NCBI GenBank assembly: GCA_964426355.1
Contig: CAYRRA010000083.1
Span: 1-19,189 of the forward strand
Length of the DNA stretch: 19,189 nt
Source of the DNA: JAJFTV01 sp964426355
GTDB taxonomy: Bacteria; Chloroflexota; Anaerolineae; Anaerolineales; Anaerolineaceae
Direction of reading: 5' to 3'
Part shown: positions 1-6,611 of the stretch, in pieces
Position numbering within the stretch: the stretch's first letter is position 1
How the letters are laid out: each line of letters begins with the position of its first letter
The notes under the pieces: generated by a model
What the model saw: only the letters and a program-made list of their open reading frames with translations
Told to the model about the DNA's origin: nothing
Databases searched by the model: none
Translations under genes and position numbers: made by a program

Positions 1-494
1 TGCCGTATAATGAACACAATATTTCACAGGTGCTGGATTTGGCCGTAGAAGAAGCCGAGGATTTATTCAAAGATGTGCCCGCAGTTCATTCTCGCCTTAA
101 AGTATTATCGGATGTCGGGTTGGGTTATCTCCAACTCGGACAACCCGCCACGACCCTTTCTGGAGGTGAAGCACAAAGAATCAAACTTGCAAAGGAGTTG
201 GGGCGCAAAGCAAATTCCCGGACACTATATCTGTTGGATGAACCCACTACGGGTCTGCACATTGACGATACCGCACGCCTTCTCACCATACTGCAACGCC
301 TGGTTCAAACAGGAAGTAGTGTAATTGTCGTGGAGCATAACCTGGAAGTGATCAAAACAGCCGATTGGGTGATCGATCTCGGTCCAGAAGGAGGAGCTGA
401 AGGCGGATATCTGGTCGCCCAGGGCACACCTGAACACATTGCCGAAATATCATCCTCTTTCACCGGTCAGTTCTTAAAGCACTGTTTTGAGTGA
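1..494 (+). CDS. uvrA: UvrA, excinuclease ABC subunit A (C-terminal part, 5' truncated by window edge)
   Basis: UvrA is the damage-sensing ABC-type ATPase of nucleotide excision repair; it acts in the cytoplasm with UvrB and UvrC. Only the last ~164 residues are present, and the reading frame is open back to the first bases of the window, so the gene begins upstream. The piece carries the C-terminal ATPase half: the ABC signature TLSGGEAQRIKLAKEL, the Walker B stretch LYLLDEPTTGLH, and the switch-histidine region VIVVEHNLEVIKTADWVIDLGPEGG. This final block is diagnostic of UvrA rather than of transport ABC proteins. The stop TGA is at 492-494 and is followed at once by a strong hairpin terminator. 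The truncation is caused by the window, not by a mutation. Identification is secure. Confidence 0.97.
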   Translation, partial: PYNEHNISQVLDLAVEEAEDLFKDVPAVHSRLKVLSDVGLGYLQLGQPATTLSGGEAQRIKLAKELGRKANSRTLYLLDEPTTGLHIDDTARLLTILQRLVQTGSSVIVVEHNLEVIKTADWVIDLGPEGGAEGGYLVAQGTPEHIAEISSSFTGQFLKHCFE

Positions 495-500
495 CCAAGT

Positions 501-535
501 AAAAGGCTTTCCTGGTTAGAACAGGAAAGCCTTTT
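501..535. terminator. Bidirectional intrinsic terminator between uvrA and phnE
   Basis: A perfect 14-bp stem (501-514 with 522-535) encloses a 7-base loop. It starts with an A tract and ends with a T tract, so it can stop transcription of uvrA from the left and of the phnDCE operon from the right. It starts 6 bases after the uvrA stop and lies about 25 bases beyond the phnE stop. Confidence 0.9.
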
Positions 536-560
536 CTGAACTGCAAAGAAGAGCTCATTA

Positions 561-2087
561 CTATACGTATCGGGCACGAATTTCAGCGCTGACATAATCA
601 AGCAACGCTACTGTTATGGCAATAAACCAGACCGCTATGCCTGCCGCGCTATAGTCCAGCAAACGGATCCACTGTGCCAAAAGGAAACCGATCCCACCTC
701 CGCCGACAAAACCGATAATGGTTGACATACGAATGTTAATATCCCACCTGTAAATTGTGAAAGACACAAACGGTGGGATAATTTGCGGTACTACCGCAAA
801 CATCACAGTTTGCAGCCAGTTAGCGCCGGTCGCCTGGATTGCTTCAATCGGACCTGGGTCAATCGATTCAATTGCTTCAGAATACAATTTGCCCAGTGCT
901 GCAATTGAATGCAGTGTCAATGCAAGAATACCTGCAAAAGGACCCAAACCCACCACAATTACAGCGATAATCGCCCAGATGAGCGGCTCAATGGAACGCA
1001 CCAGGTTCAAAATTGCTCTTGTAATATAGTAGATACCGAGTGTAACCTTTGAAGCTGACATCAAATTTCTGGCTGCAAGAAAGCTTACCGGGACCGAAAA
1101 TACAATACCAAACAGAGTAGCCATCATACCAATGATGATGGTTTCCACCATTTTCTCAATTGCCAGTTTCAATTCGCTAGATGGTTCTGGAGCACCAACC
1201 TGAAATATCTGCCTTGCCTGAAGTTCCCACACCTTTGGTTCATCACCCTGGCTAGGAGGTAGCAAACGGTATGGCATAATGATGTCAAGATCAAATGAGC
1301 CATTTTCATCGGTCACCACAACGACATTTTTCCCCTGGCTTCGTTGCCGAAATTCATTCCCAACCGGATCTTTCCACCAGATTTCTGTTTCGGTTTCAGG
1401 TTCAAGGTTATACCCTTCAACATGATAAGTTGTACCGGGAGTATTTGCATCTACAGTTGTGTCTCCACATGTCGGGTCAGTAACCAAATAAGGACTGTTA
1501 GTATCCGGGGGTGTTTGAATGAATTCACTTTCTGCGCAAGGGGAAAGAACCAATCCTGTTGCAACGTTGACTTCTTTAGGGAAGGTGATTGCTCGTTGCC
1601 AGGGCCATAATACACGCGAGAGTGCAGGGAGAGCTTCATCAGCTTGTGTGACCATTTTGTACAGGTTGATCTCACCAATTTGCCAACCTAACAAAAACAA
1701 CACACACACAAGGAGGATTAATGCACCAAGAGGGTTAACATTCCGCTTTTTTACAGATTGATAGGCATCAATGATAATCCAGATATATAGAACAACAATT
1801 AACACCGCGACAAAAATAAGAAAAGGATCAAGCCTGAAAGCTTTCATCGCTTTCTCATACCATCCGGTCACTTTACTCCCAAGACGCGAAGCATTATCGA
1901 TACGCCAAAGCCATAACCCAACTACAGTAAAAAAGCCCCCAAAAAGGACAAGACCACGTTGTACAAATCGTGAAAGGATTTGCCCTAAACCAGGGATAAC
2001 GATGGAGAGAAGGGCAGCAATCGGTGCAGATACAATACTTGGTTTCCTCTCTTCATCTTTCCGTTTTCGCGCAGGTTGGGTATTCAT
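561..2087 (-). CDS. phnE: PhnE-type phosphonate ABC transporter permease with extra N-terminal membrane domain and large extracytoplasmic insert
   Basis: This is the membrane permease of a phosphonate-type ABC importer, 508 residues against roughly 260-290 for usual PhnE. Residues ~310-508 are a standard BPD permease core: the VETIIIGMMATLFG helix, SIEPLIWAIIAVIVVGLGPF, the EAA loop (EAIQATGANWLQT, ~415-427) that docks on PhnC, and the C-terminal IGFVGGGGIGFLL. Residues ~115-170 resemble the first PhnE helix and its following loop. Two additions stand out. Residues 1-~112 form an extra membrane domain with an IPGLGQ motif at 31-36 and a helix ending IIDAYQSVKKRN, as in small TM2/DUF5683-like membrane proteins. 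Residues ~172-300 form a soluble, strand-rich insert with two cysteines (C184, C207), predicted to lie outside the cell between the first and second PhnE helices. The start ATG overlaps the phnC stop by 4 bases (ATGA), indicating translational coupling. Family call is secure; the role of the additions is unknown. Confidence 0.9.
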   Translation of the reverse strand: MNTQPARKRKDEERKPSIVSAPIAALLSIVIPGLGQILSRFVQRGLVLFGGFFTVVGLWLWRIDNASRLGSKVTGWYEKAMKAFRLDPFLIFVAVLIVVLYIWIIIDAYQSVKKRNVNPLGALILLVCVLFLLGWQIGEINLYKMVTQADEALPALSRVLWPWQRAITFPKEVNVATGLVLSPCAESEFIQTPPDTNSPYLVTDPTCGDTTVDANTPGTTYHVEGYNLEPETETEIWWKDPVGNEFRQRSQGKNVVVVTDENGSFDLDIIMPYRLLPPSQGDEPKVWELQARQIFQVGAPEPSSELKLAIEKMVETIIIGMMATLFGIVFSVPVSFLAARNLMSASKVTLGIYYITRAILNLVRSIEPLIWAIIAVIVVGLGPFAGILALTLHSIAALGKLYSEAIESIDPGPIEAIQATGANWLQTVMFAVVPQIIPPFVSFTIYRWDINIRMSTIIGFVGGGGIGFLLAQWIRLLDYSAAGIAVWFIAITVALLDYVSAEIRARYV

Positions 2088-2887
2088 TTCTGTTTCTCCG
2101 TTTCAAACAGCACACCTTCCAATCCTACACAAATCCGTTCAGCCTCTTCACCATAAACTTCCTTAAATTCCTGATCACTCATTTGGCGAATTTGCTCGCG
2201 TGTACCCGTGTATACAATTTCTCCAGCTCGCAAGCCAATCACGCGTGTTGAGTATCGTTGGACGAGATCAAGGTAATGCAAGCTACATATCACTGTAATC
2301 TTGTCTTCTTTGTTTAGTTTTTCCAGATGTTGGAGAATGGAATGGGCAAGAACGGGGTCCAAACTGGCAACCGGCTCGTCTGCCAATATCAATTTAGGAT
2401 CCTGCATCAAAGCTCGTGCAATTCCAACACGCTGCTGCTGACCACCGCTTAATTCATCTGCACGCTTATGTGCCTGGTCTTGAATTCCCAAACGTTGTAA
2501 TGCGTTCCATGCCTTTTCCTGATCGGCTGTGGAGAAATTGTGCGTCAGCGAACGCCAGGAAGAGGTATAACCCAATCGCCCAGCCAGGACATTGGTAAAG
2601 ACAGAAGACCGCTTAACCAGGTTAAATTGCTGAAAAATCATGCCAATATGGCGGCGCGCATTCCTGAGTTCTTCACCTTTCAACTGGGCGAGATCAATTC
2701 CATTCCAAATAATTTCTCCCTCCGTTGGATCGATTAATCGGTTAATACAGCGCAGTAATGTAGATTTTCCCGAACCGCTTAAACCAATGACCACCAAAAA
2801 CTCGCTGTCCTCAACCGTAAAACTTACATTTTTTATTGCAACAGTGCCATCATCATAGATTTTTGTCAGATTCCTTATTTCAAGCAT
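2084..2887 (-). CDS. phnC: PhnC-type phosphonate ABC transporter ATP-binding protein
   Basis: This is the cytoplasmic ATPase that drives the PhnE permease. At 267 residues it has the normal family length. It shows Walker A GLSGSGKST (~35-43), a Q-loop (MIFQQFNLV), the ABC signature LSGGQQQRVGIARAL, Walker B LILADEPVASLDP, and a switch histidine in CSLHYLD. The stretch FQQFNLVKRSSVFTNVLAGRL is typical of PhnC and separates it from amino-acid or metal-transport ATPases. A clear AGGAG lies 6 bases before the ATG at 2885-2887. The gene ends in a 4-base overlap with phnE and is separated from phnD by 96 bases that contain two hairpins. It is probably co-transcribed with phnD and phnE. Confidence 0.95.
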   Translation of the reverse strand: MLEIRNLTKIYDDGTVAIKNVSFTVEDSEFLVVIGLSGSGKSTLLRCINRLIDPTEGEIIWNGIDLAQLKGEELRNARRHIGMIFQQFNLVKRSSVFTNVLAGRLGYTSSWRSLTHNFSTADQEKAWNALQRLGIQDQAHKRADELSGGQQQRVGIARALMQDPKLILADEPVASLDPVLAHSILQHLEKLNKEDKITVICSLHYLDLVQRYSTRVIGLRAGEIVYTGTREQIRQMSDQEFKEVYGEEAERICVGLEGVLFETEKQK

Positions 2888-2909
2888 AGAAATCTCCTGA
2901 ATTTTGAAA

Positions 2910-2970
2910 AAAACGGAGGGATAGGTATAAAACTCCCATCCCTACCGTTTTGAGATTTAACGAAATCTCA
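2910..2970 (-). terminator. Two tandem hairpins between phnD and phnC; the second resembles an attenuating terminator
   Basis: Read in the direction of phn transcription, a small 8-bp stem (2951-2958 with 2963-2970, loop AACG) lies just after phnD. It is followed by a longer imperfect stem (2910-2925 with about 2935-2951, one bulge), which runs straight into a seven-T tract. This is the form of a rho-independent terminator lying inside the operon. It probably acts as a partial terminator and 3'-end stabiliser, giving more binding protein than permease and ATPase, a common arrangement for ABC importers. Confidence 0.65.
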
Positions 2971-2983
2971 TTGATTTATTGAT

Positions 2984-3886
2984 TTATTGGAAATCTGATG
3001 GGCTCACACCAGCGGTATCCAACACCTGGCGGAACAAATCGTAGAAGCTGTCATTATGCAGCTCAAGAGCTGTCCAACTATAGGCAGTTGTCAGTGCATT
3101 AACACCTTCTTCGGTTTGAGCAATTTTAAGAAGTGCATTATTTATTTTGTCACGCATTTCTCGGGGTACAGAAGGTTCATACTGCAAACCATCATTGGGG
3201 ATGTCAGCTGAGAGCATTATGACTTTCAAAACTTCATCAACATCTGGATAATCAGCTTCAACACGAGAGAAGGCACCAACATAGGATGAACCCGCATCGC
3301 AATCACCTGTATAGACACCGATGACAGCCGCATCGTGTGAACCGGCATCAATGATTTCACCCAAATCGGTATCGGGGTTTATTCCTTCTGCTCTTAATTG
3401 AATGCTCGGAGCAATCCAACCGCTTGTGCTCAACGGGTCGGGGCGGCAGAACGATTTGCCAGCTAAATCAGCCACAGTCTCGATACCGCTGTCTGCACGT
3501 ACAAAGATTTGACCATTATAGGTGACTGCACCATACCGCGAAGAAATCATCTCTGCTTCAGCGCAACCTTTTTCTGCTGCAACAAGGTAAGCAAAAGTTG
3601 CCAGAGAAGCCATGTGCGCTTGCGGTTTTTCACTGCACAGCGCTTCAATCACGCCCGCATACTCAGTCGCTACGAAAGGTTTAATCACCAGACCTGTTTC
3701 GTCATAAATCATTTGCGCAACTTCCTCAAACCCAGAAATCACGCGATTGGTATCACCGGAAGGAACAACAGCCCAAATCAATGGGTTTTCTTCCGTTCCC
3801 AGGGGTTTTTCACCGCATGCACTTAACATAAGCGCGCTCACGATGAAAACGACCAGGATAATCAGAAAAACCTGTCTTTTTTTCAT
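2984..3886 (-). CDS. phnD: PhnD-type phosphonate ABC transporter substrate-binding lipoprotein
   Basis: This is the solute receptor of the importer, anchored outside the membrane by a lipid. The N-terminus has a lysine-rich start, a hydrophobic stretch (~7-20) and the lipobox LSAC with the lipidated cysteine at residue 24. The mature part matches the PhnD / phosphate-phosphonate binding family: a WAVVPSGDTNRV opening strand, the AHMASLATFAYLVA segment, and the DPLSTSGWIAPS and AGSHDAAVIGVYTGDCDAGSS motifs that build the anion pocket. The usual substrates are alkylphosphonates, aminoethylphosphonate or phosphite; the sequence does not say which. Four further cysteines (C84, C108, C147, C196) could form disulfides. 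A strong AGGAGGAG lies before the ATG at 3884-3886, and a good promoter lies upstream. There is no C-P lyase or phosphonatase gene in the window. Confidence 0.93.
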   Translation of the reverse strand: MKKRQVFLIILVVFIVSALMLSACGEKPLGTEENPLIWAVVPSGDTNRVISGFEEVAQMIYDETGLVIKPFVATEYAGVIEALCSEKPQAHMASLATFAYLVAAEKGCAEAEMISSRYGAVTYNGQIFVRADSGIETVADLAGKSFCRPDPLSTSGWIAPSIQLRAEGINPDTDLGEIIDAGSHDAAVIGVYTGDCDAGSSYVGAFSRVEADYPDVDEVLKVIMLSADIPNDGLQYEPSVPREMRDKINNALLKIAQTEEGVNALTTAYSWTALELHNDSFYDLFRQVLDTAGVSPSDFQ

Positions 3887-3943
3887 GAAAACTCCTCCTG
3901 TAGATTTGTTTGAGTGATTTGTCCCTCACCACTCATATCATTA

Positions 3944-3972
3944 ATAATATATGAATCTACAGCAGGTTACAA
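3944..3972 (-). promoter_or_regulatory. Predicted promoter of the phnDCE operon
   Basis: Read on the minus strand, a -35-like TTGTAA (3967-3972) and a -10-like TATTAT (3944-3949) are separated by exactly 17 bases, placing the start near 3937, about 50 bases before the phnD ATG. A 9-bp inverted repeat (CTGTAGATT at 3898-3906, AATCTACAG at 3954-3962) has one arm inside the -35/-10 spacer and the other beside the phnD ribosome site. It is a candidate operator. Confidence 0.55.
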
Positions 3973-4018
3973 GTGATATTGCTGCTTTTTTTGTTAACAT
4001 CTGGTATAGGAACAACAA

Positions 4019-4047
4019 TTGACCGATCCATTCCGTCGCGGTAAAAT
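4019..4047 (+). promoter_or_regulatory. Predicted promoter of the fmdB-type gene, overlapped by a 7-bp inverted repeat
   Basis: TTGACC (4019-4024) and TAAAAT (4042-4047) are separated by 17 bases, close to the sigma-70/SigA consensus, with initiation expected near 4054 and the ATG at 4067. GACCGAT (4021-4027) and ATCGGTC (4046-4052) form a perfect inverted repeat covering both promoter elements, where a bound repressor would block polymerase. Confidence 0.6.
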
Positions 4048-4066
4048 CGGTCGTGAGGTGTAATTT

Positions 4067-4288
4067 ATGCCAATATACGAATATCAATGCCAGGAATGCG
4101 GATATCAATTTGAATCCCTACGCCCCATGAAAGACGCAGATGCTGCCATGCCATGTAAACGCTGCCAAAGCAGTCAAACCCGGCGTAAGGTATCAAAATG
4201 CGCCTCTCATCTTCCACCGGGGAGTGGTTCTACATCAAGTGGTTGTGGAAGCTGCAAAGGCGGTTCCTGTTCAAGCTGCCATCATTAA
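4067..4288 (+). CDS. FmdB-family small zinc ribbon protein
   Basis: This 73-residue protein begins MPIYEYQCQECGYQFE, the hallmark of the FmdB / CxxC_CXXC_SSSS putative regulatory protein family. Two CxxC pairs (C8/C11 and C30/C33) form the predicted zinc ribbon. The C-terminal ~15 residues are unusually cysteine-rich (C60, C63, C68, C71, ending CHH) and could bind a second metal, though glycine- and serine-rich tails are frequent in this family. The family is named from a gene beside formamidase and amidase genes, but its biochemical role is not established, and nothing in the neighbourhood settles it. The ATG has a GAGGTG ribosome site and its own good promoter. The next gene, argF, starts 124 bases downstream with separate promoter elements, so the two need not be co-transcribed. 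Confidence 0.85.
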   Translation: MPIYEYQCQECGYQFESLRPMKDADAAMPCKRCQSSQTRRKVSKCASHLPPGSGSTSSGCGSCKGGSCSSCHH

Positions 4289-4366
4289 TCTTTCATCATT
4301 AATAAATGTGATTTTCGTCATATTAACCGGATGAATTCATAGCGGTTTAAGTGTTTGTTTTGCCTA

Positions 4367-4375
4367 TGTTATACT
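4367..4375 (+). promoter_or_regulatory. Predicted extended -10 promoter of argF-rocD
   Basis: TG (4367-4368), one base, then TATACT (4370-4375) makes an extended -10 element, with initiation expected near 4382. No good -35 is present (TTAAGT at the right spacing is weak), as is allowed for extended -10 promoters. A 10-bp palindrome ATGAATTCAT (4331-4340) lies just upstream and loosely resembles half of an ARG box. The argF ribosome site AGGAG is at 4402-4406. Confidence 0.5.
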
Positions 4376-4412
4376 ACACTCAGTAACCTACTATCTTCAC
4401 CAGGAGTCAATC

Positions 4413-5336
4413 ATGAAAAAGGATTTCCTAACGATATCCGATTTTTCCCGTTCTGAAATTGAGTCGCTTCTTGATCTCGCCGTACGGCTAAAAAAAGAAT
4501 GGTTCGCCGGTGGCAACCAACCCGTACTGAAAAACAAAGTCATGGCGATGATATTCCAGAAACCCAGTCTGCGTACACGTGTTAGCTTTGATATGGCGAT
4601 GCGTCATTTTCAAGGTGACGCGCTATATCTCTCTCCCAACGAGATTGGGTTGGGAAAACGTGAGTCGGTTGCCGATGTAGCCCGTGTTTTGGAGGGATAC
4701 GTTGATATCATCATGGCACGTGTTTTTGAACATCAGCACATTTTAGAACTTGCCCAATATGCATCCATCCCTGTCATCAATGGTTTAAGTGACTTTGATC
4801 ACCCTTGCCAGGCGCTAACCGATGCACTGACAATCCTTGAGCACAAAGGGAGAGTTGAGGGTCTTAATGTAACGTACATGGGCGATGGCAATAATATGGC
4901 AAATTCTCTTATGCAGATTGTGACCAAGTTAGGCGCCAATTTCACTATCGCAAACCCTGAAGGATACGATATTATTCCCTCCGGTGTTGAAATTGCCCAA
5001 AAGATCGCAAAAGAAAGCGGTGTGCAATTGCGCTTCCTGCGCGATCCGCAAGAAGCGGTCAAAGATGCCGATGTCATTTATACCGACACCTGGACAAGCA
5101 TGGGTCAGGAAGAAGAAACCGCTATTCGCGAGAAAGTCTTCCCGCCCTATCAAGTCAATTCCACACTGGTAGCCAAAGCCAAACCGGATGTGATCGTAAT
5201 GCATTGCCTCCCCGCACATCGCAATCAGGAACTAACAGACGAAGTCGCAGACGGTCCACATTCTGTCATTTTCCCACAAGCGCATAACCGTCTTCATGCT
5301 CAAAAAGCGATCATATATCAATTAATGGTGGAATAA
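4413..5336 (+). CDS. argF: Ornithine carbamoyltransferase
   Basis: The enzyme joins carbamoyl phosphate and ornithine to give citrulline in the cytoplasm, the sixth step of arginine synthesis; in some organisms it runs in reverse in arginine breakdown. At 307 residues it has the normal length. The carbamoyl-phosphate loop is PSLRTRVSF (~51-59), with Leu where many family members have Thr in STRTR. The other signatures are HPCQALTD (130-137), the ornithine-binding loop DTWTSMGQEEE (~225-235) that separates OTCase from aspartate carbamoyltransferase, and HCLPAHR (264-270). AGGAG lies 6 bases before the ATG. The stop codon is one base from the rocD start, so the two are surely one transcript and both act on ornithine. 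An anabolic role is the default reading; the rocD partner leaves a catabolic role open. Confidence 0.96.
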   Translation: MKKDFLTISDFSRSEIESLLDLAVRLKKEWFAGGNQPVLKNKVMAMIFQKPSLRTRVSFDMAMRHFQGDALYLSPNEIGLGKRESVADVARVLEGYVDIIMARVFEHQHILELAQYASIPVINGLSDFDHPCQALTDALTILEHKGRVEGLNVTYMGDGNNMANSLMQIVTKLGANFTIANPEGYDIIPSGVEIAQKIAKESGVQLRFLRDPQEAVKDADVIYTDTWTSMGQEEETAIREKVFPPYQVNSTLVAKAKPDVIVMHCLPAHRNQELTDEVADGPHSVIFPQAHNRLHAQKAIIYQLMVE

Positions 5337-5337
5337 A

Positions 5338-6540
5338 ATGAACTCAACCGAATACATTAAATTAGAAGAACAGTATGGGGCACATAACTATCATCCATTG
5401 GACGTGGTTATCAAAAAAGGTGAAGGTATTTGGGTTGAAGATGTAGATGGCAACCGTTACATGGACTGCCTGAGTGCATATTCGGCTGTGAATCAGGGGC
5501 ATGTTCATCCACGAATATTGAACAAACTAATTGATCAGGCAACCAAAATTACTCTTACTTCACGCGCATTCAGAAACGATCAACTGCCTTTATTCTACAA
5601 AGAGCTTTCTGAGTTAACAGGATTTGAAAAATCGCTGCCAATGAATAGTGGTGCAGAGGCAGTGGAAACTGCAGTAAAACTTGCCCGCAAATGGGCTTAC
5701 GCAGTTAAGAAAGTTCCGAAATACCAGGCAGAAATTATCGTAGCTCGGGACAATTTCCACGGGCGCACCATACTCGCCGTTTCAGCTTCGACTGAACAGT
5801 TCTATCGCGAATTCTTTGGTCCATTCGTTCCTGGTATTATCACGGTCGAATATAACAACATCGATGCGATAAAAAATGCCATCACACCCAATACGGCAGC
5901 CATTATGCTGGAACCCATTCAGGGAGAAGCAGGCATCATAATGCCTGACGCCGGTTACTTGCGTAAGGTCTCCGAAATCTGTAAAGCCAACAACTGCTTA
6001 TTGATCACAGATGAAATTCAAACTGGCTTGGGGCGCACCGGTAAACTTTTCGCTTTTGAACATGAGGACATTCGACCTGACATTTTGACCATCGGAAAAG
6101 CACTTTCTGGCGGTTTCTACCCGGTTTCAGCCGTGCTATCCAACGCCGAAATCATGAATTTATTCCTGCCCGGAGAACATGGATCAACCTTCGGTGGAAA
6201 TCCGCTGGCAGCAGCAATCGCACGTGAAGCATTGCAAGTGATTGTGGATGAGAACCTTGTGGAAAATTCTCGAATTATGGGCGAGTACTTTATGGAGCAC
6301 CTGTCCGAGATCAACAGCCCGCATGTGAAACAGGTACGCGGGAAAGGGCTGTTGATTGGCGTGGAATTACACCCTGAAGCAGGCGGAGCCAGGCGCTTCT
6401 GTGAAGCGCTTCAAGCCAAGGGTATTCTCGCTAAAGAAACCCACCAAAACGTCATTCGCTTTGCCCCCCCTCTGATCATCAAGAAAGAGGATATCGACTG
6501 GGCAATCCCCAGAATCCGAGAAGTTCTTCAAATGAAGTAA
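5338..6540 (+). CDS. rocD: Ornithine aminotransferase (ornithine--oxo-acid transaminase)
   Basis: This is a PLP enzyme of class III aminotransferases that moves the delta-amino group of ornithine to 2-oxoglutarate, giving glutamate-5-semialdehyde and glutamate. It links arginine/ornithine to proline and glutamate. The 400 residues match RocD: an N-terminal EEQYGAHNYHPLDVVI block, DVDGNRYMDCLSAYSAVNQGH, MNSGAEAVETAVKLAR for the cofactor phosphate, TDEIQTGLGRTG with Asp225 against the pyridine nitrogen, and Lys254 in LTIGKALSGG forming the Schiff base. The early HNYHP and SAYSA segments favour ornithine aminotransferase over acetylornithine aminotransferase (ArgD), which is the alternative. It starts one base after the argF stop and is followed by a strong terminator. 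Confidence 0.93.
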   Translation: MNSTEYIKLEEQYGAHNYHPLDVVIKKGEGIWVEDVDGNRYMDCLSAYSAVNQGHVHPRILNKLIDQATKITLTSRAFRNDQLPLFYKELSELTGFEKSLPMNSGAEAVETAVKLARKWAYAVKKVPKYQAEIIVARDNFHGRTILAVSASTEQFYREFFGPFVPGIITVEYNNIDAIKNAITPNTAAIMLEPIQGEAGIIMPDAGYLRKVSEICKANNCLLITDEIQTGLGRTGKLFAFEHEDIRPDILTIGKALSGGFYPVSAVLSNAEIMNLFLPGEHGSTFGGNPLAAAIAREALQVIVDENLVENSRIMGEYFMEHLSEINSPHVKQVRGKGLLIGVELHPEAGGARRFCEALQAKGILAKETHQNVIRFAPPLIIKKEDIDWAIPRIREVLQMK

Positions 6541-6550
6541 ACTAAAAAAC

Positions 6551-6585
6551 AAAAAGAGGCTGTCAAAAAAAGGCAGCCTCTTTTT
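6551..6585. terminator. Bidirectional terminator between rocD and korB
   Basis: A 12-bp stem (6551-6562 with 6574-6585) with an A-rich loop, an A tract on the left and a T tract on the right can end the argF-rocD transcript and, from the other side, the gntR-korA-korB transcript. Its core GAGGCTG/CAGCCTC and A-rich loop closely resemble the hairpin at 10384-10417. Confidence 0.9.
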
Positions 6586-6611
6586 TTATCATAAGGTTAA
6601 TAGCGACCGGT

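Noticed and set aside
757..1029. Plus-strand open frame opposite phnE
   Set aside because: It is antisense to a clearly conserved permease core, and its translation has no family features or ribosome site.
4280..4303. Direct repeat CATCATTAAT twice just after the fmdB-type gene
   Set aside because: Only two 10-base copies of low complexity, one within the stop region of the gene; no third copy and no array structure.
4331..4340. ATGAATTCAT as an ARG box for ArgR in front of argF
   Set aside because: It is a single 10-bp palindrome; ARG boxes are usually about 18 bp and often in tandem, so it is mentioned only as a weak resemblance.
5338..6540. Acetylornithine aminotransferase (ArgD) as the identity of this gene
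   Set aside because: The N-terminal block HNYHPLDVVI and SAYSAVNQGH matches ornithine aminotransferase; no acetylated-pathway arg genes are beside it.
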